Positions 1 through 5,050 of a DNA stretch of 5,059 nt are shown here, piece after piece; position 1 is the stretch's first letter; each line of letters starts with the position of its first letter. A program made the position numbers and the translations under genes. The stretch is from NCBI GenBank assembly GCA_017958465.1, contig JAGDCQ010000285.1, forward strand, positions 1-5,059, read 5' to 3'. The notes under the pieces were generated by a model. It made no database searches. It was not told the origin of the DNA and saw only the letters and a program-made list of their open reading frames with translations. This DNA is from Lachnospiraceae bacterium (lineage in GTDB: Bacteria > Bacillota > Clostridia > Lachnospirales > Lachnospiraceae).

Positions 1-1
1 G

Positions 2-760
2 AAGTCTATCCTGGACAGGTATTATAAAAAGATGCGGGAGCTTGGGATCAAGTTCCGCCCGAACTTTGCAGTAGGTGGGTCCACAAGCATACAGGACCTG
101 CTCAATGACGGCTATAAGTCGGTGTTTATCGGGACGGGGGCTTGGAGACCAAGAAAGTTGAATATTCCGGGTGAGACGTTCGGAAACGTGTTCTATGCCA
201 TAAACTATCTTAATAATCCCGATGTTTACGACCTTGGCGAGAAGGTAGCGGTCATCGGTGCCGGAAACGCAGCCATGGATGTGGCGCGCACCGCGATAAG
301 ACACGGCTCACGCGAGGTAACGGTTTATGTCCGCGGCGATGAAGTGAACGCCTCCAAAAGCGAGTTTGAATACGCAAAGGTTGACGGCGTACGGTTCGAA
401 TACAGAAAAGAAGTTGTAAGGATAGAGGACGACGGCCCGGTGTTCTGCGATATCGAGCCCGTTGAGGTCGAAGAAGGAAAGACCACCTTCAAGGTGCTTG
501 AGGACACTGCAACCCTTGTAAAAGCGGACAGCATCCTTGTTGCGATCTCTCAGGTTCCGCAGGATCGCCTTGTTACAAGGGACAAGGAACTGAAACTTAA
601 CGAGAAAGGCAACCTTGCCACCAATGAGGAAGGCGAGACCACTATCCCCGGCGTTTTTGCCTCGGGAGATGTTGTGACCGGTGCAAAAACAGTTGTTGCG
701 GCTGTTGCGGTTTCAAAGCGGATAGCCGAGGATATGGACAGATATATGCGGTCATTGTAA
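2..760 (+). CDS. NAD(P)-dependent FAD oxidoreductase, GltD/NfnB-like, 3' part only
   Basis: The reading frame is open to the left edge (first full codon at base 2), so this is the C-terminal 252 residues of a longer protein; the Met at 32 is internal, as the residues before it (KSILDRYYKK) fit the family. Seen: a Rossmann NAD(P)H-binding motif GAGNAAMDVART (about 257-292) and the C-terminal flavin-contacting motif GVFASGDVVTG (about 650-682). The order of these motifs is that of the glutamate synthase small subunit superfamily, which passes electrons from NAD(P)H through FAD. The N-terminal FAD motif and any 4Fe-4S cysteines would lie upstream and are not visible, so glutamate synthase small subunit, NfnB/sulfide dehydrogenase-like subunit and PreT-like enzymes cannot be separated. 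The NADP site carries GNAAMD rather than the GGDTAMD of proteobacterial GltD, which is why I do not give a gene symbol. Family assignment is firm; the exact substrate is not. Confidence 0.88.
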   Translation, partial: KSILDRYYKKMRELGIKFRPNFAVGGSTSIQDLLNDGYKSVFIGTGAWRPRKLNIPGETFGNVFYAINYLNNPDVYDLGEKVAVIGAGNAAMDVARTAIRHGSREVTVYVRGDEVNASKSEFEYAKVDGVRFEYRKEVVRIEDDGPVFCDIEPVEVEEGKTTFKVLEDTATLVKADSILVAISQVPQDRLVTRDKELKLNEKGNLATNEEGETTIPGVFASGDVVTGAKTVVAAVAVSKRIAEDMDRYMRSL

Positions 761-852
761 ACTTTATGCGGATATTGGGCATGTCGTTATTTATTATCCG
801 TCTGTATTCGTTCCTTAATTGATGCAAAGAAATGAAATATTTGTGTTTCCCC

Positions 853-881
853 TTGCCTTTTTACTCCACAGTCTGTATAAT
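853..881 (+). promoter_or_regulatory. Sigma-A type promoter for the DUF6106-like gene
   Basis: A perfect -10 box TATAAT lies at 876-881, with TTGCCT (4 of 6 to TTGACA) at 853-858 and a 17-base spacer. Transcription would start near 888, giving a leader of about 26 bases before the ATG at 914. This indicates that the small membrane protein gene is transcribed independently of the oxidoreductase upstream. Inferred from sequence match only. Confidence 0.65.
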
Positions 882-913
882 AACAAAAAAGTTGATCTAG
901 TTGAGGTTTGGAA

Positions 914-1432
914 ATGGACGGGGCATACGCAGAAAACTCAGTTAAAGCCGCAAAAGGCGGAAAATATACTCTATACAAATTACTCCTGATCCTTGGGGAT
1001 ATAGTTCTATTGCTGCTGTTCTTCTATTTTGGGCAGGCTTTTATTGCTTTCCTGTTTGTAGGAGGGATAATTGCAACGGTCATGCTGTTCCCGTATTTGA
1101 GCAATCTTGAGTACGAAGTCATCTATGTAAACGGACAGTTTGACTTTGCAAGGATATTGAACGGCAGCAACAGGAAGAGGCTGCTCCGTATGGATCTTGA
1201 CAGCGCAGATGTCCTTGCGCCCGAAGGCTCCCACGACCTTGACACTTACTTGAACAATCAGAAATATAAAGTCAGGTCTTTTTCGTCCGGTCGTGAGGGC
1301 GCTAAAAACTATGTCATTGCAGGCAAGGATTCTAACGGTAACCTTTGTGTTACCATGTTTGAGCCGTCTGAAAAGATGCTCGAACTCATAAAGGGTAATC
1401 CTGTGTACCGCAGGAAACTTAAAGAATATTGA
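914..1432 (+). CDS. Small two-helix membrane protein, DUF6106-like, function unknown
   Basis: A 172-residue protein. The ATG at 914 is chosen because GAGG at 903-906 sits 7 bases upstream; an in-frame TTG at 908 would leave only 1 base after that site. Residues about 20-40 and 41-63 form two adjacent hydrophobic helices with a very short turn (probably a membrane hairpin), followed by a cytoplasmic-looking domain of about 110 residues. This starts EYEVIYVNGQFDFARILNG, continues with a basic stretch NRKRLLRMDLDSADVLAP and ends in a charged tail. The layout of two helices, then a YEYxYVDGELDxD-like strand and a KRK-like turn, matches what I recall of the DUF6106 family of Lachnospiraceae. No catalytic motif is visible. 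The tail domain may resemble the PH-like domain that often follows a membrane hairpin, but that is speculation. It stands alone with its own promoter, so neighbours give no hint of its role. Confidence 0.85.
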   Translation: MDGAYAENSVKAAKGGKYTLYKLLLILGDIVLLLLFFYFGQAFIAFLFVGGIIATVMLFPYLSNLEYEVIYVNGQFDFARILNGSNRKRLLRMDLDSADVLAPEGSHDLDTYLNNQKYKVRSFSSGREGAKNYVIAGKDSNGNLCVTMFEPSEKMLELIKGNPVYRRKLKEY

Positions 1433-1442
1433 TACGAAACGT

Positions 1443-1485
1443 AAAGGAAGTAAGGAAATAAGAAACCCGGACTTCCTTTTAGTTT
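1443..1485 (+). terminator. Possible weak terminator after the DUF6106-like gene
   Basis: AAAGGAAGT (1443-1451) pairs perfectly with ACTTCCTTT (1471-1479), a 9-base-pair stem with a 19-base loop, followed by TAGTTT. AAGGAA at 1452-1457 can compete for the same 3' arm. The stem is AT-rich, the loop is long and the T-run is interrupted, so some read-through into guaB is likely. Confidence 0.4.
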
Positions 1486-1512
1486 AACATTTATGGCGTA
1501 AAAGCCTTAAAT
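1484..1512 (+). promoter_or_regulatory. Probable guaB promoter
   Basis: TTAACA (5 of 6 to TTGACA) at 1484-1489 is separated by 17 bases from TTAAAT (4 of 6 to TATAAT) at 1507-1512. It would start transcription near 1519 and give a leader of about 58 bases. It overlaps the tail of the preceding terminator-like hairpin. The weak -10 box keeps confidence low; no other pair with good spacing stands out between 1433 and 1576. Confidence 0.4.
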
Positions 1513-1524
1513 CATAAATAAACA

Positions 1525-1546
1525 CGGGCAGATAGACTCTGCGCCG
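1525..1546 (+). promoter_or_regulatory. Hairpin in the guaB leader
   Basis: GCAGA (1528-1532) pairs with TCTGC (1538-1542) over a 5-base loop, and CGG (1525-1527) pairs with CCG (1544-1546) across a single bulged G at 1543. It lies about 6 bases after the predicted transcription start and has no T-run, so it is not an intrinsic terminator. It may protect the 5' end of the message or bind a regulator; the role is unknown. It does not match the purine riboswitch core. Confidence 0.35.
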
Positions 1547-1576
1547 GAGAAAAGCATTCAGAAAGGAAGGTCACAA

Positions 1577-3034
1577 ATGGGAACGATCATTGGTGAAGGA
1601 ATTACTTTTGACGATGTGCTCCTTGTTCCGTCGTACTCGGAAGTTACGCCGAATATGGTGGATCTTACCACGAACCTTACAGCGAAGATAAGGCTCAATA
1701 TACCGCTCATGAGCGCAGGTATGGATACGGTAACAGAGCATCGCATGGCTATTGCGATGGCAAGACAGGGCGGCATCGGCGTTATCCACAAAAATATGAG
1801 CATAGAGGAGCAGGCAGCGGAAGTCGATATGGTAAAGCGCTCGGAAAACGGCGTTATCACCGATCCTTTTTCTCTTGGGCCCGATAATACTCTCAGAGAT
1901 GCCGACGAATTGATGGGCAAATACAGGATCTCGGGTGTTCCGATCACAGAGGGCAAAAAGCTTGTGGGGATCATTACTAACCGTGATCTTAAATTTGAGA
2001 CCGATTTCAGCAAAAAGATCAGAGAGTGCATGACTTCCGAAGGTCTTGTAACCGCTAAGGAAGGTGTTACTCTTGAAGAGGCCAAGAAGATCCTTGGCGC
2101 GGCCCGCAAGGAGAAGCTGCCTATCGTGGACGACGCAGGCAACCTGAAGGGCCTTATCACCATCAAAGATATAGAGAAACAGATCAAATACCCCGCATCC
2201 GCAAAGGACGGGCAGGGCAGGCTGCTCTGCGCTGCTGCCGTAGGCATCACCGCAAATGTGCTTGAGCGTGTTCAGGGCCTTGTTAATGCGAAGGTTGATG
2301 CCATTGTTATCGATACGGCACACGGCCACTCGGCAAACGTTCTGCGCGTTGTGAAGGAAGTAAGGGATGCTTTCCCGGAGCTTTCGATAATCGCAGGAAA
2401 TGTTGCTACGGGCGAGGCTACAGAGGCTCTTATCAAGGCAGGCGTTGATTGCGTAAAGGTCGGCATAGGCCCCGGTTCTATCTGTACAACACGCGTGGTT
2501 GCGGGCATCGGTGTTCCGCAGATCACTGCGATCATGGATTCCGCTGCAGTTGCGAAAAAGTACGGTATTCCGATCATTGCGGACGGCGGAATAAAGTATT
2601 CGGGCGATATCACAAAGGCTATCGCGGCCGGCGCCAATGTCTGCATGATGGGCAGCATCTTTGCAGGATGCGATGAGAGCCCGGGAACATTTGAGCTTTA
2701 CCAGGGCAGGAAATACAAGGTTTACCGCGGCATGGGCTCCATTGCCGCTATGGAAAACGGCAGTCGCGACAGGTACTTCCAGACAGAAGCCAAGAAGCTT
2801 GTTCCGGAAGGCGTGGAAGGCCGTGTTGCATACAAGGGAACCGTTGAAGATACCATATTCCAGCGTCTCGGCGGTCTCCGCTCGGGTATGGGATATTGCG
2901 GGGCAAAGGATATTGAAATGCTCAAGGAAACCGGGCGATTCATTAAGATCTCGGCTGCTTCCCTTAAGGAGAGCCACCCCCACGACATCCATATCACGAA
3001 GGAAGCTCCAAACTACAGTGTAGAGGGTAACTAA
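1577..3034 (+). CDS. guaB: Inosine-5'-monophosphate dehydrogenase
   Basis: A 485-residue protein, full length for the family. It oxidises IMP to XMP with NAD+, the first committed and rate-limiting step toward GMP, in the cytosol as a tetramer. The ATG has a strong site, GAAAGGAAGG at 1561-1570. Seen in order: an N-terminal barrel segment starting TFDDVLLVPSYSEV; a tandem CBS (Bateman) module at about residues 97-203, which in this family binds adenine and guanine nucleotides; a DTAHG strand (Asp245 probably contacts NAD); the catalytic loop GIGPGSICTT with the nucleophile Cys303; the flap RGMGSIAAM starting at Arg384; and the Arg399-Tyr400 dyad that activates water. All catalytic residues are present, so the enzyme should be active. 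Its upstream region carries a probable promoter and hairpin, and an amidase gene follows without a gap. The alternative of GMP reductase is excluded by the CBS module and the Arg-Tyr dyad. Confidence 0.98.
   Translation: MGTIIGEGITFDDVLLVPSYSEVTPNMVDLTTNLTAKIRLNIPLMSAGMDTVTEHRMAIAMARQGGIGVIHKNMSIEEQAAEVDMVKRSENGVITDPFSLGPDNTLRDADELMGKYRISGVPITEGKKLVGIITNRDLKFETDFSKKIRECMTSEGLVTAKEGVTLEEAKKILGAARKEKLPIVDDAGNLKGLITIKDIEKQIKYPASAKDGQGRLLCAAAVGITANVLERVQGLVNAKVDAIVIDTAHGHSANVLRVVKEVRDAFPELSIIAGNVATGEATEALIKAGVDCVKVGIGPGSICTTRVVAGIGVPQITAIMDSAAVAKKYGIPIIADGGIKYSGDITKAIAAGANVCMMGSIFAGCDESPGTFELYQGRKYKVYRGMGSIAAMENGSRDRYFQTEAKKLVPEGVEGRVAYKGTVEDTIFQRLGGLRSGMGYCGAKDIEMLKETGRFIKISAASLKESHPHDIHITKEAPNYSVEGN
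3022..3027 (+). promoter_or_regulatory. Amidase ribosome binding site inside guaB
   Basis: AGAGGG lies 7 bases before the ATG at 3035 and within the last codons of guaB, whose stop TAA (3032-3034) directly precedes that ATG. The site decides the start: a second in-frame ATG at 3047 would be 19 bases away. Ribosomes finishing guaB are placed to start the next gene, which implies translational coupling. Confidence 0.7.
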
Positions 3035-3736
3035 ATGTCAACACCTATGTCAAGGGCCGAATGGAGGCGCAGAAAGCGCCGGAAGGCGATGATCATCAGA
3101 ATAACGGTTTTCGCTTTTCTGGGGGCTGTGCTCGCGGCTCTTGTGTTCGGGTGTGTTGTTGCTTACAGGGAGCTTTTCATGCATGAACAGCTTGGCACGG
3201 TGTCTTCCGCAGGCGACCAGGAGGTCCTGAACCGGATGCTGGAGATCAGCGAGTTTTCAAGGCCCGGCGCAAGGATGGCAAAACGCGATACGAAGGGTAT
3301 CGTTATCCACTGCACGGACAACCCGGGGACAAGTGCCATGGAACAGCGCAACTACTACAACTCCCTCAAGACTACAAAGGGAAACCATCTGAGTGTCCAT
3401 TTTATTGTGGATCTGGACGGGAAGATAGTCCAGTGCATTCCGGTAAACGAGCAGGCGCTTGCAAGCGGTGCCAGGAATGCGGATACGCTGGCGATAGAGT
3501 TCTGCTATGAAAGTGATACGGGAGAGCCCGGGAAGTTCACCTATGCCTCCCTTGTAAAGCTTACGGCATCGCTTTTGGCACGCTACGGACTTGGCGCAGA
3601 CTGCGTATACAGGCACAGTGACATTTCGTCCTTTGCCGATTGTACGTGCCCCAAGTGGTTCGAGGATGATCAAAGATGGAATGAGTTCATAACGGCAGTG
3701 ATGGCACAGGCCGCAGTGCTGGGAAAGAAAAAATGA
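3035..3736 (+). CDS. Membrane-anchored N-acetylmuramoyl-L-alanine amidase (Amidase_2 type)
   Basis: A 233-residue protein. A very basic N-terminus (WRRRKRRK, residues 10-17) precedes one hydrophobic helix at about residues 20-43, so the protein is probably an inside-to-outside signal anchor with the catalytic domain facing the wall. Residues about 85-225 form a zinc amidase of the T7 lysozyme/PGRP class, which cuts the bond between MurNAc and L-Ala in peptidoglycan. Probable zinc ligands are His92 (in IVIHCTDNP), His194 (in YRHSDIS) and Cys205 (in CTCPKWF); the core strand is SVHFIVDLDGKIVQCIP with His122. The position two before Cys205, a lysine in T7 lysozyme and many bacterial relatives, is Cys203 here. 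No wall-binding repeats are present. It is coupled to guaB, an unexpected partner; a stress or growth link is possible but unproven. A role in wall turnover is more likely than phage lysis, as no holin or phage gene is nearby. Confidence 0.9.
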   Translation: MSTPMSRAEWRRRKRRKAMIIRITVFAFLGAVLAALVFGCVVAYRELFMHEQLGTVSSAGDQEVLNRMLEISEFSRPGARMAKRDTKGIVIHCTDNPGTSAMEQRNYYNSLKTTKGNHLSVHFIVDLDGKIVQCIPVNEQALASGARNADTLAIEFCYESDTGEPGKFTYASLVKLTASLLARYGLGADCVYRHSDISSFADCTCPKWFEDDQRWNEFITAVMAQAAVLGKKK

Positions 3737-3762
3737 CATAAGAATTGAATACTTGAAAGTAT

Positions 3763-3809
3763 AAAAAGCCCCTCCTTCCCGGTAATAATGTCCGGCAGGG
3801 AGGGGCTTT
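3763..3809. terminator. Strong bidirectional terminator between convergent genes
   Basis: AAAGCCCCTCC (3765-3775) pairs perfectly with GGAGGGGCTTT (3799-3809). The stem continues by TT/AG (one T-G, one T-A pair), a C-C mismatch, and CCGG (3779-3782) with CCGG (3792-3795) around a 9-base loop. The run of five A at 3763-3767 gives a U-run for minus-strand transcripts; on the plus strand only TTT ends the stem. It should end both the guaB-amidase message and the deaminase message, with the better U-tract for the deaminase. Confidence 0.9.
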
Positions 3810-3819
3810 CGGATCTAAA

Positions 3820-4299
3820 TTATAATTCCAGGGTAAAGGTCTTACCCGCATGTTCATAAGAACGGCATCTTACTCCTGCGGATGCGAACATGCGCTTTGC
3901 AGCGATGGTGGAGTCTGTTGTGGCGTACTTATCCGAGAGGTAGATGACCTCAGAAACGCCGCTCTGGATCAGGGCTTTTGTACATTCGTTGCAGGGGAAG
4001 AGTGTAGTGTAGACTTTTGCGCCTTTGATGTCGGAACCGGTGTAGTTTAAGATGGCGTTAAGCTCGGCATGGCAAACATAGAAGTATTTTGTCTCAAGGT
4101 TGCCGCCAACACGCTCCCAAGGATACTCATCGTCCGAGCAGCCGCGGGGCATTCCGTTGTAGCCCACGGACAGGATGCGGTTATCCTGACTGACGATGCA
4201 GGCTCCGACGCTGGTGTTCGGGTCTTTACTGCGTCCGGCGGACAGCAGGGCGATCCCCATGAAGTATTCATCCCATTTTAAGTAGTCTTCTCTTTTCAT
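3820..4299 (-). CDS. dCMP deaminase (deoxycytidylate deaminase family)
   Basis: A 159-residue protein on the minus strand. The start at 4299 (MKREDYLKWDEYFMG) is preferred over an upstream in-frame Met at 4341 because GGGAGAAGG, the complement of 4303-4311, lies just before it and the predicted promoter -10 box (4332-4337) overlaps the longer extension. The enzyme converts dCMP to dUMP, the substrate of thymidylate synthase. Seen: the zinc motif HAE with His77 and the proton-shuttling Glu79, and PCNEC with Cys103 and Cys106; also YNGMPRGCSDD (47-57), a substrate-site motif. The length and the colinear blocks (RSKDPNTSVGACIV, YNGMPxGCSDD, YVCHAELNAI, LFPCNEC, SDKY) resemble the eukaryotic DCTD type, as I recall it, more than Bacillus ComEB. 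Regulation by dCTP and dTTP is known for that type and only inferred here. It faces the guaB-amidase unit across a shared terminator. Confidence 0.93.
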   Translation of the reverse strand: MKREDYLKWDEYFMGIALLSAGRSKDPNTSVGACIVSQDNRILSVGYNGMPRGCSDDEYPWERVGGNLETKYFYVCHAELNAILNYTGSDIKGAKVYTTLFPCNECTKALIQSGVSEVIYLSDKYATTDSTIAAKRMFASAGVRCRSYEHAGKTFTLEL

Positions 4300-4331
4300 A
4301 AACCTTCTCCCGATAGTTAGTCTATAAAGAA

Positions 4332-4360
4332 ATCGTATCACACAGGTGAGCTTTTTACAA
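4332..4360 (-). promoter_or_regulatory. Promoter for the dCMP deaminase gene
   Basis: Read on the minus strand, TTGTAA (complement of 4355-4360) is followed after 17 bases by TACGAT (complement of 4332-4337), with TGA directly before it, an extended -10 element. Transcription would start near 4325, giving a leader of about 26 bases to the ATG at 4299. Inferred from sequence match. Confidence 0.55.
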
Positions 4361-4390
4361 TGGAAAATTGTTTTGACCCGGTATTGAATC

Positions 4391-4405
4391 GGGGGACGGT
4401 TCTGT
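4391..4405 (+). repeat. GGGGGACGGTTCTGT motif, possible dispersed-repeat fragment
   Basis: This 15-base string marks the left border of the GC-rich noncoding stretch. From memory, strings of the form GGGACGGTTCT recur many times in Clostridia and related Firmicutes, often near REP-type transposases, but I cannot verify this here. Its first three G also close a small hairpin with CCCGGT at 4377-4382 (pairing with 4388-4393). Only one copy is visible in the window, so the repeat status is inference. Confidence 0.3.
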
Positions 4406-4439
4406 GGTTGCCTCAGCCCCGGAAGGCGATGGCCGCCGT

Positions 4440-4740
4440 GTGGTGGACAAAAAATGGCTCTGTTCGCCGGAAGGCGAGCGACGTCGGGCGGTGTGCAAAC
4501 AACGGCTCCGCGACTAAGGTTCTTCCGGCGCCTCGCTTAACGGGCCCTTAGCGGTTTAACCGCACGGGCCCTACTCGGCTTGGAACAACCTAAGGGCTCC
4601 GCCTATCAGTTTGCCCACTGCCCGGCACCCCTCGCCTTCCTGGTGTGCAGTCTACCGGGAAGCGTATGTTTCCGCAGGTGATGGGGCTCCGGTTGAAGCC
4701 GACACGAGGCTGCTGAACGTGAAAGGGAGCTGTATCCCGT
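4440..4740 (+). ncRNA. Candidate structured RNA, possibly HEARO/omega-RNA-like
   Basis: No reading frame here looks like a protein, and the stretch is much richer in G and C than the sequence on either side. Hairpins seen directly: TCGCC-GGAA-GGCGA at 4464-4477 with a GNRA-type tetraloop; GTCG (4483-4486) plus CGG (4489-4491) with CCG (4508-4510) plus CGAC (4511-4514); GGGCCC (4542-4547) with GGGCCC (4566-4571) enclosing GCGGT-TTA-ACCGC (4551-4563); AGGTT (4517-4521) with AACCT (4587-4591), which encloses the previous hairpin; CCCGG (4621-4625) with CCGGG (4655-4659); and GGCT (4685-4688) with AGCC (4697-4700) near the conserved-looking block GGCTCCGGTTGAAGCC. The 3' portion (about 4675-4735, ending AAAGGGAGCTG) recalls HEARO RNA, the guide RNA class of IscB/IsrB nucleases; this is recollection, not a search. 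Boundaries, strand and promoter are uncertain, and no IscB gene is in the window. Alternatives are another mobile-element RNA or a degenerate insertion. Confidence 0.42.
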
Positions 4741-4756
4741 CTGTTTAAGATGGAAG

Positions 4757-4794
4757 TGTACCTTAAACGGGCAGAAATCGCTGTTTAAGGTACA
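4757..4794. repeat. Inverted repeat leading into the 74-base array
   Basis: TGTACCTTAAAC (4757-4768) is the exact reverse complement of GTTTAAGGTACA (4783-4794), the opening of the first array unit. One G-T and one G-C pair extend the stem to 14 pairs around a 10-base loop (4771-4780). A competing stem pairs GTTTAAG (4743-4749) with CTTAAAC (4762-4768), so the two folds exclude each other. The left arm also looks like the end of a degenerate earlier unit, because TGTACC closes each unit's hairpin. Confidence 0.75.
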
Positions 4795-5050
4795 ATAATT
4801 TCTTTGAGAAAGTAAAAACTGAAGCCAAACTGTACCCCTGGCGGCTAGAATGCACGGTTTAAGGTACAAGAGTTTCTTTTGGAAAGCGAAAACGGAAGCT
4901 AAACTGTACCCCTAACGGCTAGAATGCCCGGTTTAAGGTACAAAAGCTTCTTTAATAAAGCGAAAACGGAAGCTAAAGTGTACCCCTAACGGCAAAAACG
5001 CACGGTTTAAGGTACAAAAGCTTCTTTAAGAAAGCGAAAACGGAAGCTAA
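4781..5050 (+). repeat. Tandem array with exact 74-base period, 3.6 units
   Basis: Units begin at 4781, 4855, 4929 and 5003, each opening with (C/T)GGTTTAAGG or CTGTTTAAGG, so the spacing is 74, 74 and 74 bases without a single net insertion or deletion. Units 2 to 4 are closest; unit 1 is more diverged. Each complete unit contains GGTACA near its start and TGTACC 42 bases later (4789/4831, 4863/4905, 4937/4979), forming an outer stem. Units 2 and 3 add an inner stem: AGTTTC/GAAGCT in unit 2 (4871-4876/4895-4900) and AGCTTC/GAAGCT in unit 3 (4945-4950/4969-4974). Unit 4 stops matching after 5050, so the array ends there or the last unit is truncated. There are no variable spacers, so this is not a CRISPR, and no convincing protein is encoded. 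Confidence 0.93.

Noticed and set aside
769..800. Hairpin after the oxidoreductase gene as a terminator
   Set aside because: CGGATA/TATCCG gives only six pairs around a 20-base loop and is not followed by a T-run.
1571..2992. Long minus-strand open frame antisense to guaB (473 codons)
   Set aside because: It is the mirror of a strongly conserved guaB coding frame, has no ribosome binding site, and its translation has no recognisable domain and is unusually Cys- and His-rich.
3077..3091. CGCCGGAAGGCGATG in the amidase gene resembling GGAAGGCGA strings at about 4421 and 4469
   Set aside because: It encodes the basic N-terminus in frame, and the shared part is short and GC-rich, so chance is the simplest explanation.
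4300..4341. Upstream in-frame start for the dCMP deaminase (Met at 4341)
   Set aside because: The extension overlaps the predicted -10 box, has no ribosome binding site of its own, and the family normally starts near the MKREDYLKW block.
4360..4551. Small plus-strand open frame after the deaminase promoter
   Set aside because: The translation is rich in Trp, Arg and Pro with no domain, there is no good ribosome binding site, and it runs through hairpin-forming sequence; structured RNA is the better reading.
4391..4740. RNase P RNA, tmRNA, or group I or II intron
   Set aside because: I could not find the conserved RNase P core, the tmRNA tRNA-like end with CCA, or a group II domain V hairpin on either strand.
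4606..4869. Minus-strand open frame across the structured stretch and first repeat
   Set aside because: It spans both the hairpin region and part of the array, has no ribosome binding site and no similarity to any family I know, so it is a chance frame.
4781..5050. CRISPR array
   Set aside because: The 74-base units are similar along most of their length with no variable spacers, and no cas gene is present.
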